DNA of 64,000 nt, taken from positions 73,627 through 137,626 of the forward strand of contig NZ_CALISE010000003.1 of NCBI RefSeq assembly GCF_938041965.1. The letters run 5' to 3'. The notes under the pieces were generated by a model. That model searched no databases. It saw only the letters and a list, made by a program, of their open reading frames with translations, and was not told the origin of the DNA. Below are positions 32,653-41,880 of the stretch, in pieces. Positions within the stretch are counted from its first letter, which is position 1. Each line of letters opens with the position of its first letter. The position numbers and the translations under genes were made by a program. Source of the stretch: an uncultured Mogibacterium sp. GTDB taxonomy: Bacteria > Bacillota > Clostridia > Peptostreptococcales > Anaerovoracaceae.

Positions 32653-35250
32653 CTATTTTACTTTATCCTGGATTTCCTTTAATTTTAACATCGCTTCCAT
32701 CGGTGTGATGTTATTAAGATTAATATCCTTTATTTCATCGATAACTTCTTCATATTCGTTCTCGTCATCTGCTACAATACTATGTCCAAAGAATGATATC
32801 TGATCACTCGATAGTGGTGATGAACTAGAGCCAGACTCAAGTTCTCTGAGCTTTGAAGCAGCCTTCTTACGGATCTCAGAAGGAACTCCGGCAATTTTTG
32901 CAACATGAATACCGTAGCTTTTACTAGCAGGTTTCTCAGATATCTTGTGAAGAAATACAATATCACTTCCCTGCTCACTTACAGCAACAGATAGATTCTT
33001 AACGTTTGAGTATTTATTTTCGAGAACCGTTAACTCGTGGTAGTGAGTAGCGAACATGGTCCTAATACAATTTCCAGGTTTTGATAAAAACTCAATGGTA
33101 GCCCATGCAATTGAAAGGCCATCAAATGTACTAGTACCTCTTCCGATTTCATCGAGAATGATTAGGCTACGCTCAGTTGCATTTCTAAGGATATTTGCTA
33201 GCTCACTCATCTCTATGTAGAAAGTTGATTGACCATGAGACAAATTATCGGAAGCACCTATTCTGGTGAACACTCTATCAACCGCTCCAATATGCGCATG
33301 TTCACAAGGAACAAACGATCCAATCTGTGCCATCAGCACTATAATGGCTGTTTGGCGCATGTAAGTTGATTTACCAGACATGTTAGGACCTGTGATTATC
33401 AGCATGCTGCGTGATACTGTATCAAGTAGCGTACTATTTGATACGAATAACCCTTCCCCAATCATCTGCTCCACTGCTGGGTGACGACCTTCTTTAATGT
33501 CTATTACACTAGAATCATCTACAATGGGCTTTACATAGCCATATCTTGAAGCAACATCGGCAAGAGACGTCAGAACGTCGAGAAGAGCTACAGAGGCAGA
33601 TGCTCGTTGAAGCCTCGCAAAATATGGTTCGATAGAAGCTCGAATTTCTTTAAAAATCTCATATTCTATATTATTAATTTTAGCCTCAGCTGATAGGACA
33701 AGGCTCTCCTTCTCCTTCAGTTCCGGTGTTATGTATCTCTCGTTGTTGACGAGTGTTTGCTTTCTAATGTAGTCATCTGGTACAAGTGGAAGATTAGATT
33801 TACTGATATCGATATAGTATCCAAACACCTTGTTGAATCCAACCTTTAGATTCTTAATACCTGTGCGCTCTTTTTCTCTAGTCTCAAGACCAGTAATCCA
33901 TTCTTTTGCATCCTTTATTGATAATTTTATACTATCAAGTTCTTCAGAATAACCTGGCTTAATAAGTTCTCCATCCGTGATTGTAAATGGTGGTTCTTCA
34001 ACAATAGCATTCTCGATAAGAGCCTCTAGTTCCGAAAAATCGTCAAGAGATGAATAGATTTCGTTTAAAAGAGGTGAATTTATATTACATAACTCGTCCT
34101 TAATTGATGGTAGCTCTCTGAGAGTAGTCTTAAGCGCTATGAGGTCTTTGCCATTAGCTCTCATGCTCGCTATCCTAGCTGTTAGACGCTCAAAATCATA
34201 TACGTGTTTGAGTGACGAAACTATATTCGCTCTATTAACTGGCAAATCAACTAGTATTTCAACTGCATCAAGCCTCTTGTTAATTGCATCGCTATCCCTT
34301 AGAGGCTCTTTAATGAACCTTCTGATAAGTCTTCCTCCCATTGCTGTGTGGGTCTTATCTAAAACGTCAAGCAAAGAGCCCTTCTGGCTCTGATTATATT
34401 GTGTTTCTAGCAGCTCTAGATTGCGCATAGTTGACCTATCTAGAATCATATTTAGGCCGGATTCCTTTAAAATTAAATGCTTAATCTGTGGAGATGCATG
34501 CTTTTCGGTTTCCATTAGATACAGAAGAAGTGATCCTGAAGCAATTGTAACTTCCCTCTTATCCTGTATATCTAGAGGAATAAGAGAAGTTACTTCAAAT
34601 TGAGACAGGAGTATGTCTTCGCAAGACGAGTATTTAAAATATGATTCATCTATAGTATTTATATAGGTGCCCGGTGACGTCTTGCAGTATAGGTCAATAA
34701 AATCTGAAGAGGTTTCATCAAAGTAAATGATTTCTTTAGGAGAGATTCTCACAAGCTCAGAAATCAACAGCTCGTTGTCATGATCATCACGGACTTCAAG
34801 TGCTGTAAATTCACCGGTAGTTATATCAGTGTATGCTATCCCGCTAGTCTTTTTAGTAATGTATACAGAGGCTAAATATAAATTGTCTTTCGCATTTGTT
34901 GATTCATCTATATCAATTGTTCCAGGAGTGATTATTCTGATTACTTCTCGCTTTACAATGCCTTTAGCCTCTTTTGGGTCTTCAATCTGTTCACAAATAG
35001 CAACTTTATATCCTTTTGCAACTAGTTTAGCAATATATGAATTCGCAGCATGAAAAGGAACACCACACATAGGTGCCCTTTCTTCTAACCCGCAATTTCT
35101 GCCAGTTAAAGTAAGTTCCAATTCACGAGATGTTATCAGAGCGTCATCAAAAAAAAGCTCATAAAAATCACCTAGCCTATACATTAACAAGCAGTCTTTG
35201 TATTGCTCTTTTATGTCGAAATATTGCTTCATCATCGGTGAAAGGCCCAT
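32653..35250 (-). CDS. mutS: DNA mismatch repair protein MutS
   Basis: Recognises mispaired bases. Seen: mismatch-binding Phe-x-Glu in RLGDFYELFFDDA near the N-terminus, connector, lever and clamp domains, and the ABC-type ATPase with GPNMSGKSTYMRQ (about residue 621), DEIGRGTSTFDG and MFATHYHELT. 865 residues is full length and the DFYELF motif marks MutS1 rather than MutS2. Good GGGGGAG site. Placed directly after tlyA, where argR and recN are found in many Firmicutes. Confidence 0.97.
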   Translation of the reverse strand: MGLSPMMKQYFDIKEQYKDCLLMYRLGDFYELFFDDALITSRELELTLTGRNCGLEERAPMCGVPFHAANSYIAKLVAKGYKVAICEQIEDPKEAKGIVKREVIRIITPGTIDIDESTNAKDNLYLASVYITKKTSGIAYTDITTGEFTALEVRDDHDNELLISELVRISPKEIIYFDETSSDFIDLYCKTSPGTYINTIDESYFKYSSCEDILLSQFEVTSLIPLDIQDKREVTIASGSLLLYLMETEKHASPQIKHLILKESGLNMILDRSTMRNLELLETQYNQSQKGSLLDVLDKTHTAMGGRLIRRFIKEPLRDSDAINKRLDAVEILVDLPVNRANIVSSLKHVYDFERLTARIASMRANGKDLIALKTTLRELPSIKDELCNINSPLLNEIYSSLDDFSELEALIENAIVEEPPFTITDGELIKPGYSEELDSIKLSIKDAKEWITGLETREKERTGIKNLKVGFNKVFGYYIDISKSNLPLVPDDYIRKQTLVNNERYITPELKEKESLVLSAEAKINNIEYEIFKEIRASIEPYFARLQRASASVALLDVLTSLADVASRYGYVKPIVDDSSVIDIKEGRHPAVEQMIGEGLFVSNSTLLDTVSRSMLIITGPNMSGKSTYMRQTAIIVLMAQIGSFVPCEHAHIGAVDRVFTRIGASDNLSHGQSTFYIEMSELANILRNATERSLIILDEIGRGTSTFDGLSIAWATIEFLSKPGNCIRTMFATHYHELTVLENKYSNVKNLSVAVSEQGSDIVFLHKISEKPASKSYGIHVAKIAGVPSEIRKKAASKLRELESGSSSSPLSSDQISFFGHSIVADDENEYEEVIDEIKDINLNNITPMEAMLKLKEIQDKVK

Positions 35251-35271
35251 AATCTCCCCCTTTGTATGTTA

Positions 35272-36066
35272 TTAATAATCGAGCTCGCCGTGAGCTATGT
35301 TCACAACCTCTTGTGGCGAGATTTCTTCAGATGATTCTGTTTTCTTGAGGTATAGTAGATATTCAATATTACCTTTAGTTCCTTTGACAGGAGAATAATC
35401 TAACCCATGTGGATATAGTCCGTTATCAGATGCGTAGCCGATGACATTCCCTATCACCTCCACGTGGACTTTACTATCACGAACTATGCCTTTTTTTCCC
35501 ACCTGCTCTCTACCTGCTTCAAATTGCGGCTTAATGAGACACATAACTGCTCCTGTATCCTTGAGAATTTTTGATGCAACAGGAAACATATGCCTTAATG
35601 AAATAAATGAAACATCGATGGATATGAAATCGATCGGCTCTTCAATAAGGGTTGTATCGAGATAACGAATGTTAGTTTTCTCCATGTTAATCACCCTAGG
35701 GTCTACACGTAGCTTGTAGTCGAGCTGGCCATAACCAACATCTAGAGCGTAAACTTTTAGTGCTCCGTTCATTAGCATGCAGTCGGTAAAACCGCCAGTA
35801 GAAGCTCCCATATCAACAGCATAGCAACCATTTAGTTTGATATTAAATGATTGTATAGCCTTTTCCAGCTTTAGACCGCCACGACTAACATATTTAAGAA
35901 GCTTGTCTTTAACTTTAAATTCACTATCTACATCGAATTTTTGACCAGATTTAGTCTCAACAATTCCGTCAACTGTTACAAGACCAGCCATTATTGTACG
36001 CTTTGCGTTATCCCGTGATGAGGCAAGTCCATTATTCACGAGTATGACATCAAGCCTTTCTTTCAA
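35272..36066 (-). CDS. tlyA: TlyA family rRNA (cytidine-2'-O)-methyltransferase
   Basis: 264 residues: N-terminal S4 RNA-binding domain (RLDVILVNNGLASSRDNAKR) and an FtsJ-like SAM methyltransferase domain (SRGGLKLEKAI, YAVDMGASTGGFTDCMLMNG, LIKPQFEAGR). Family members methylate 16S and 23S rRNA. Overlaps the end of dxs by 17 bases, the standard dxs-tlyA coupling. Confidence 0.93.
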   Translation of the reverse strand: MKERLDVILVNNGLASSRDNAKRTIMAGLVTVDGIVETKSGQKFDVDSEFKVKDKLLKYVSRGGLKLEKAIQSFNIKLNGCYAVDMGASTGGFTDCMLMNGALKVYALDVGYGQLDYKLRVDPRVINMEKTNIRYLDTTLIEEPIDFISIDVSFISLRHMFPVASKILKDTGAVMCLIKPQFEAGREQVGKKGIVRDSKVHVEVIGNVIGYASDNGLYPHGLDYSPVKGTKGNIEYLLYLKKTESSEEISPQEVVNIAHGELDY

Positions 36067-37927
36067 AGTACTCAGTTGCTCCTTTCACTATATCATTCGC
36101 AGTCATTTTGCATTCAATTCGAAGCTGCTCGATAGAGCCTTGTTCTATAAATTTATCAGGGACACCAAAGTTAATTAACCCATAATTATTTCCTGCCTCA
36201 ATCGCTCTAGCAGCGAATATCTCTCCAAAGCCTCCGCGAATAATATTATCCTCTATAGTAATCACAAGTTTAGTATCTAGTTTAGTTAGGTCTTCTTCAA
36301 ATGGACTTACTACACATACGTTTGTTACTCCGACATTATAGCCATTTGACATGAGCTCTCGTGCAGCCTCAAGTGCATTATCAAGCATATTTCCAACTGC
36401 AAAGATAGTAATATCAGAGCCATTAGAAAGCTTTATGTTATTACCTGTAAATGTCTTTAATTTGAGATGATCAAATTTGGAAGAACCACGGGGGTATCTT
36501 ATAGCTACAGGAGAATTCATGTTCTTTACAGCATATTCGAGCATCTCTTCAAGCTGTGCTCCATCCGCAGGTGCAAACACTGTCATATTTGGAATACTTG
36601 AAAGATAGCTAAGATCAAATACACCGTGATGTGTTTCACCGTCTGCACCTACTAGTCCAGCTCTATCAACTCCAAATATGACATGCTGATTTTGTATACA
36701 TACATCTTCAATGATTTGGTCATATGCCCTCTGAAGGAATGAAGAGTAGATTGGTGCAACTGGAATCATGCCAGCTTTTGCAAGTCCTGCAGCAAAAAGT
36801 ACAGCATGTTGTTCAGCAATTCCTACATCAAAGAAACGATTTGGAAGCTCATCGCAAAATGGACCCAGCCCAGTAGCGGTTCCCATGGCTGCTGTAATAG
36901 CAACTATTCGGTCATCTTCTTTCGCTAATTCTAGTAACTTATTACCAAATACTTCTGAGAATGAAACCTCGCTGGATGAATTATTTGACGATAATAAATT
37001 ACCGTTATCAATGCTAAATGGACCGACACCATGGAATTTTCTAGGAAATTTTTCGGACCATGAATAGCCTTTACCTTTTGTCGTAATAACGTGAACGATA
37101 GTCGGTCCTTCGACCGAATTTGCTGCATTAAATGCCTCTAGTAGCTTAGGAATATCATATCCATCAACTGGACCGATATACTTAATGCCAAGTTCTTCAA
37201 AAAGGATTCCCTGTTGATCTAGCACCGAAAGCTTAATTCGTGATTTTGTTCGACTTATTCCATTTGAAATAGGCTTTCCTATCAGCGGAATTCTATTCAG
37301 CGATGTACGTACGGATTTTTTTGCATTAATATAATTAGATGAGCTACGAAGACGCTGCAAATGCTTTGACATAGCTCCTACATTATGGGCGATGGACATG
37401 CCATTATCATTCAGTATTATGCGTATCTTTAGCCTATTAGAACCGATGTTATTTAGAGCCTCGTAAACCAAGCCTCCAGTCATGGCCCCATCTCCTATTA
37501 GCGCAACTACTTCGCTATCTTCTCCTTTTAAATTGCGAGCCACTGCGTAGCCAGCGGCTGCACCAAGTGATGTGCTACTGTGACCAGTATCATATGCGTC
37601 ATGAACACTTTCATATGCTTTAGGGAAACCGCTTAGCCCCTTAAATTTACGGAGTGTGTCGAATTGATCAGCTCTGCCTGTAATTATCTTATGTACATAA
37701 GTCTGATGGCCGACGTCATAGATTAATTTGTCACTAGGACTGTTGTAAACCCTATGCATAGCGACAGTTAACTCAACTACACCGAGATTTGATGCAAGAT
37801 GACCACCGGTTTTAGAAACTTTCTGAATCAAAAATTCCCGGATGTCACTGCATAGTTCCTCGAGTTCATTTTCGTCAGCTGATTTTATAATAGATATCAG
37901 ATCTTCATGTTCAAGATCATATTTCAT
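36050..37927 (-). CDS. dxs: 1-deoxy-D-xylulose-5-phosphate synthase
   Basis: First enzyme of the MEP isoprenoid pathway (pyruvate + glyceraldehyde 3-phosphate). Seen: GHLASNLGVVELTVAMHRVY, DVGHQTYVHKIITGR, TPP motif GDGAMTGGLVYEALNN, GPVDGYD, and the transketolase-like RAGLVGADGETHHGVFD. 625 residues is full length. Start ATG overlaps the ispA stop by one base. Confidence 0.96.
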   Translation of the reverse strand: MKYDLEHEDLISIIKSADENELEELCSDIREFLIQKVSKTGGHLASNLGVVELTVAMHRVYNSPSDKLIYDVGHQTYVHKIITGRADQFDTLRKFKGLSGFPKAYESVHDAYDTGHSSTSLGAAAGYAVARNLKGEDSEVVALIGDGAMTGGLVYEALNNIGSNRLKIRIILNDNGMSIAHNVGAMSKHLQRLRSSSNYINAKKSVRTSLNRIPLIGKPISNGISRTKSRIKLSVLDQQGILFEELGIKYIGPVDGYDIPKLLEAFNAANSVEGPTIVHVITTKGKGYSWSEKFPRKFHGVGPFSIDNGNLLSSNNSSSEVSFSEVFGNKLLELAKEDDRIVAITAAMGTATGLGPFCDELPNRFFDVGIAEQHAVLFAAGLAKAGMIPVAPIYSSFLQRAYDQIIEDVCIQNQHVIFGVDRAGLVGADGETHHGVFDLSYLSSIPNMTVFAPADGAQLEEMLEYAVKNMNSPVAIRYPRGSSKFDHLKLKTFTGNNIKLSNGSDITIFAVGNMLDNALEAARELMSNGYNVGVTNVCVVSPFEEDLTKLDTKLVITIEDNIIRGGFGEIFAARAIEAGNNYGLINFGVPDKFIEQGSIEQLRIECKMTANDIVKGATEYFERKA

Positions 37928-38820
37928 TATGCTCTCCTCTGTTCTAGCCTAAGTGCTAGATCTCTAAAGAATTTTTTATCTGATGTTTCAAATTGTTCAA
38001 TCGATTCAATAGCAGTCATTGTAAGAGCGTGTAGTTCTTCTTTTGCTTGCTCTATACCGTTTACTATTGCAAAATTAGCTTTTTCCTGCTGGGAATCTTT
38101 GCCAGGTGTCTTGCCGAGTTCTTCTATTGAACCGGTCATATCCAGTATATCGTCGGATATCTGAAATGCTTTTCCGATACATCTAGCATATACGTTAAAT
38201 GCATCGATTATAGATTCATCCGCTCCAGTTATACTTAAACCAGCAATAATTGGTGCGCAGATAAGAGCTCCTGTCTTGTTTTCTTCAATAAAATCAACGA
38301 ACTCTTGTAAATTAACTTTTGAGCTATTCTCGACATCTACTACTTGACCGGCTATCATCCCATTGACTCCGGCAGCTTTTGCGATTATAAGACCTGCTCG
38401 GCAGTGTCTCCTAAGCTTCTCAGGATTATCAAATTGATATGTAAAATCTCTGAACATCAATTCCATTGCAGCATTCAGTAATGCATCTCCTCCGAGAATT
38501 GCAATGTCTTCTCCAAATACTTTATGGTTAGTTGGATTTCCACGACGTAAATCATCGTTATCCATCGCTGGTAAATCGTCATGAATTAGCGAATAAGTAT
38601 GAATATATTCAATTGCACATGCGAATGGGAGCGCTTCATATATATTACCGCCAGCAAAATCACATGCAGCTAACAGTAGTACAGGGCGAAGTCTCTTGCC
38701 ACCGCTCGTCAAGCTGTATTTCATGGATTCAAAGAGCGTTTGTGCTTTAGTATCAATTCTAGGAATGTAATCGAGCAAGTGCTCTTCGATAAGATCTTTA
38801 TATTCGTTATAATCGTACAT
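37927..38820 (-). CDS. ispA: Polyprenyl (farnesyl) diphosphate synthase
   Basis: Chain-elongating prenyltransferase, probably making farnesyl diphosphate for undecaprenyl-phosphate. Seen: GGKRLRPVLLLAA, first aspartate-rich motif LIHDDLPAMDNDD, second motif FQISDDILD, GKTPGKD. 297 residues fits the short-chain class, with small residues ahead of the first motif. Follows xseB by 8 bases. Confidence 0.93.
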   Translation of the reverse strand: MYDYNEYKDLIEEHLLDYIPRIDTKAQTLFESMKYSLTSGGKRLRPVLLLAACDFAGGNIYEALPFACAIEYIHTYSLIHDDLPAMDNDDLRRGNPTNHKVFGEDIAILGGDALLNAAMELMFRDFTYQFDNPEKLRRHCRAGLIIAKAAGVNGMIAGQVVDVENSSKVNLQEFVDFIEENKTGALICAPIIAGLSITGADESIIDAFNVYARCIGKAFQISDDILDMTGSIEELGKTPGKDSQQEKANFAIVNGIEQAKEELHALTMTAIESIEQFETSDKKFFRDLALRLEQRRA

Positions 38821-38828
38821 ATCCGCAC

Positions 38829-39029
38829 CTATTCTTCATCAGAATTGAAAACTTCAATTTTCTGTTCTGCTTCATCGAGCATTTTATTACAAAGCTCTGC
38901 ATCCTTCATGCCTTGATCAAATAGTTTCATAGACTCGTCAATTGAAGTTGTCTGCTTGGTAATATTATTTGCGGCAGCCACTAGATCCTGATAAGCCTCC
39001 ATAAATGTTTTATCTATATTCTTTGTCAT
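38829..39029 (-). CDS. xseB: Exodeoxyribonuclease VII small subunit
   Basis: 66-residue helical protein (TFMEAYQDLVAAANNITKQ, LDEAEQKIEVF) that binds the large subunit XseA. ATG 39029 is chosen because AGAGGTGTG precedes it at ideal spacing; the frame extends upstream to 39086 but that part lies in the real 3' end of xseA. Since xseA is frameshifted in this sequence, exonuclease VII may not be functional. Confidence 0.9.
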   Translation of the reverse strand: MTKNIDKTFMEAYQDLVAAANNITKQTTSIDESMKLFDQGMKDAELCNKMLDEAEQKIEVFNSDEE

Positions 39030-39039
39030 ATCACACCTC

Positions 39040-40181
39040 TTAATTTTTCGTTTTCGACGTAGTTTTTGCTTCAAATGACCCATCAAGCCATAACTATGGT
39101 ATAAATCTCGTCTAAAGCGATATTTGACATGTCTGAGACCACTTTGTCATTCTTTGTGACAAGAGCATAACCCTTACTGAGCACATTAGTTGGATTATTT
39201 TCCTTAAGTGCTATAACTGCTTTATCGATACGAAGTCTCATTTCACGAATCTCTCCATTCATTGCGTGAATGAGATGCTCTCTTTGAATTTTAATATTGT
39301 TACGTTCCATCTTAATTTTATAAGCGATAGAATTTTTTAATTCTTGTTCATTTCTTGCGATTTGCTCCCTAAGTTCAAATGTATTAATAGCAGCCATATC
39401 AGCAGCAGCGGTTGGGGTCTCGGCTCTTGCATCAGCCACCCAATCCGATATTGATACATCTGATTCGTGACCAACTGCACTGATAGTCGGAATCTTTGAT
39501 GCAAAGATTGCCCGTGCGACACCTTCATCATTAAATGCCGCTAAATCCTCGGCTGAACCACCGCCACGTCCAATAATAAGAACGTCTATACATTTGATGG
39601 ATTTACTATAATTATTAGCAGTTTCAATGCTTTTTATAATGCTCGCCGGAGATCCTATACCTTGTACTAGCGTTGGAAAAATTATTATATCAGCATAATC
39701 GTTCTTGCTTGTTATTATCTTCTTAATGTCTTCTATAGCTGCTCCAGTGTCAGAAGTTATTACACCAATACGCTTTACAAATCTAGGGATTGGCTTTTTA
39801 TGTTCTCGAGAAAACAACCCTTCAGATTCGAGGAGCTTCTTTACTCGATTATATTCCTTTGCAAGGTCGCCTTCACCAAAGCTTTCAACCATACGGATGG
39901 AAAAGGAATAGTTACCACCACGAGCATAAGCGCTTATGTCTCCAAGCGCTACTATTCTACTACCATTTTTAATAAGAGATGTGTCGATTCTCGAAATATT
40001 ACTCCTCCATATGACTGCACGAAGTACACTATTTTCATCTTTTAAGGAGAAATACATATGACCGCCACTCGTAGAAATACCTGATACTTCACCTATTAAT
40101 GGTAAATTCTTGAGATTAGGATCACCGTTTAATTTTTTTTGAAACGTACTCGTTAAATTGTGTTATTGAAAATGGATTCAT
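39040..40181 (-). pseudogene. xseA: Exodeoxyribonuclease VII large subunit, two frameshifts
   Basis: Large catalytic subunit of a single-strand exonuclease. An uninterrupted frame exists only from 40057 to 39083 (324 residues: YFSLKDENSVLRAVIWR, GVITSDTGAAIEDI, IIGRGGGSAEDLAAFND, SAVGHESDVSISDWVADARA). The N-terminus lies in another frame: ATG 40181, preceded by GGAGG, gives SITQFNEYVSKK, then after an eight-A tract (40140-40133) one base too many shifts to GDPNLKNLPLIGEVSG. At the 3' end GCTTGATGG (about 39090-39082) also has one base too many; removing it yields MADGSFEAKTTSKTKN and a stop at 39040, just before the xseB site. Restored length about 379 residues. Confidence 0.82.
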
Positions 40182-41133
40182 TAAATGCGTTTCCTCCAAG
40201 AATAGATATGCCTACTGCGTTATCGCCAGATAGCTCTGGGGTACCAAAATTTATTTTCAAAGAACTACTTTCGTCCATAAGTTCTCTTATCTTCGTTCTA
40301 AAATACTTACTAGATGCCACTCCCCCAGCCATATAAATATTATGTATATCAAACTTATTAGCAAGATATTTTGAGACATCGAAAAGCAATATCGACAGTC
40401 TTTCCATAAGCTCCGCAGCAACTTCCGCTCTTGATTCTTCGATGGCATTTAAAACTTGATACTCAGTACCTGACAAGTTAAACCATCCATCATCAACCTT
40501 AATCTTTGTAATGTGGCTAGAGCCGTTATATCCATATTTTAAAGCGAGTTGATCGATATACTTCCCTGCTGGAAAATTGTAACCGAGAGCAACGCCAGCT
40601 CTATCTAGTAACTTTCCAACACTTATATCCTTAGTTCCTCCAACTATATCAAGGTCAAAGTGAATATCGTCTCTGGTCGCAAGAAGAGCTTCTGTTGTAC
40701 CGCCACTGAGATGAAAAAATATTGTTTTATCATCTGACATCTCGGTTTCAAAAGATTTTAAAACTGAAGCTACATGTCCCTCCTGATGAGAAAATGTATA
40801 AAGCGGTACAGCAAGACTGCTGCTTAGAAGTTTAGCTGCATTTAATCCTGCCATAAATACGGGCATATATGAACTTTCAACTCGTCTCGGAGCATCGGAA
40901 GCAGATATACAACAAATCTTACTTCTATCTACTACAGAAAGAGCCTCATCAATAAATGAAGGCAGAACATTTACGTGCTTAAAGAAAGCGATAGACTGCC
41001 TTAGTCCAAGCGCACCGTGTTCAACCTCCAAAAAATCTGACTTTTCAAATATTGTATTGTTATCTTGATCAGTAATTGCAACCGACGTTTTGTAATTAGA
41101 TGTATCTATGCCAAGACAATATCTATTGCTCAT
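40153..41133 (-). CDS. TsaD/Kae1-like paralogue (peptidase M22 family)
   Basis: 326 residues, ASKHA fold: CLGIDTSNYKTSVAITD, metal-site-like FSHQEGHVASVL, FHLSGGTTEALLA, GKLLDRAGVALGYNFPAGKY, MAGGVASSKYFR. It resembles the clostridial TsaD-like protein encoded between nusB and xseA and not the canonical TsaD, which has a longer C-terminal part. Its function is not established; participation in t6A synthesis should not be assumed. Overlaps nusB by 11 bases and the true xseA start by 29 bases. Confidence 0.8.
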   Translation of the reverse strand: MSNRYCLGIDTSNYKTSVAITDQDNNTIFEKSDFLEVEHGALGLRQSIAFFKHVNVLPSFIDEALSVVDRSKICCISASDAPRRVESSYMPVFMAGLNAAKLLSSSLAVPLYTFSHQEGHVASVLKSFETEMSDDKTIFFHLSGGTTEALLATRDDIHFDLDIVGGTKDISVGKLLDRAGVALGYNFPAGKYIDQLALKYGYNGSSHITKIKVDDGWFNLSGTEYQVLNAIEESRAEVAAELMERLSILLFDVSKYLANKFDIHNIYMAGGVASSKYFRTKIRELMDESSSLKINFGTPELSGDNAVGISILGGNAFNESIFNNTI

Positions 41134-41524
41134 TTAACTCCCTATTTATCTTACCAAGTACCGAGTTTATGAATGCGTAAGACCTTTCATCTCCATAAAT
41201 CTTGCCTAGTTCAACGGCTTCATTAATAGAAACATTTGCTGGGATTGAATCAACATATAGAATTTCAGCAAGTGCAGTTCTGAGTATCGCGAGATCAGCC
41301 TTAGGGAGTCTGTTTATTTCCCAATTATCAATATTCTTAGATATAAGCTTATCTATTTCACTGATGTGATCTCGAATAGCGTTAAGCGTCTCTATTGCTT
41401 GATTTTGTCTTAGTGCCTTCTCTGCCTCTTCGACACAGGTGAGTTGCTCATAATCAAAATTATCAGTTACATCCATTTGGTAAACGAACTGCATTATGTT
41501 TTCTCTAATTATTCTTCTATCCAT
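41123..41524 (-). CDS. nusB: Transcription antitermination factor NusB
   Basis: 133-residue all-helical RNA-binding protein of the rRNA antitermination complex. Seen: RRIIRENIMQFVYQMDVT, DRRIIRE-type start, LPKADLAILRTALAEILY, PANVSINEAVELGKIYGD and FINSVLGKI. Follows yqhY with a one-base overlap and overlaps the TsaD-like gene by 11 bases. Confidence 0.95.
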   Translation of the reverse strand: MDRRIIRENIMQFVYQMDVTDNFDYEQLTCVEEAEKALRQNQAIETLNAIRDHISEIDKLISKNIDNWEINRLPKADLAILRTALAEILYVDSIPANVSINEAVELGKIYGDERSYAFINSVLGKINRELNEQ

Positions 41525-41880
41525 TAATCATTCTCCTGGTCGATTCCTTCTACACTTATGTTTACAGCGTGTACTTTCAGTCCAGTAAATTCTTCGATTA
41601 CATTTTTGATTGCACTCTGAATTTCATAAGATAACTGAGGAATGTTGTAACCATAATACACTATAATATGTAAGTTGATAGATATATTATCGCCGTCTCG
41701 ATTAATTCGCACGCCATTCATACCGCTATCACGACCAAAAATATTTTTTGAAAAATTATCAGAAATACTTGAAATCATTTTACTTACGCCTTTGATTTTG
41801 TGTACTTCCTCGGTAATATATCCAACAATAACCTGATCGTCTATCGAGATACAGCCATTATCGGTATTGAAACTACTCAT
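41524..41880 (-). CDS. yqhY: Asp23/Gls24 family protein (YqhY-like)
   Basis: 118 residues of the DUF322/Asp23 family (GCISIDDQVIVGYITEEVHK, GVRINRDGDNISINLHIIVYYGYNIP, VHAVNISVEGI). In Bacillus the homologue YqhY lies before nusB and influences acetyl-CoA carboxylase and lipid metabolism. No membrane segment. Overlaps the upstream CorC-like gene by 8 bases. Confidence 0.9.
   Translation of the reverse strand: MSSFNTDNGCISIDDQVIVGYITEEVHKIKGVSKMISSISDNFSKNIFGRDSGMNGVRINRDGDNISINLHIIVYYGYNIPQLSYEIQSAIKNVIEEFTGLKVHAVNISVEGIDQEND

Noticed and set aside
39030..39086. Longer N-terminus for xseB beginning MMGHLKQKLRRK
   Set aside because: That stretch is the out-of-frame 3' end of xseA; the real xseB start has AGAGGTG in front of ATG 39029.
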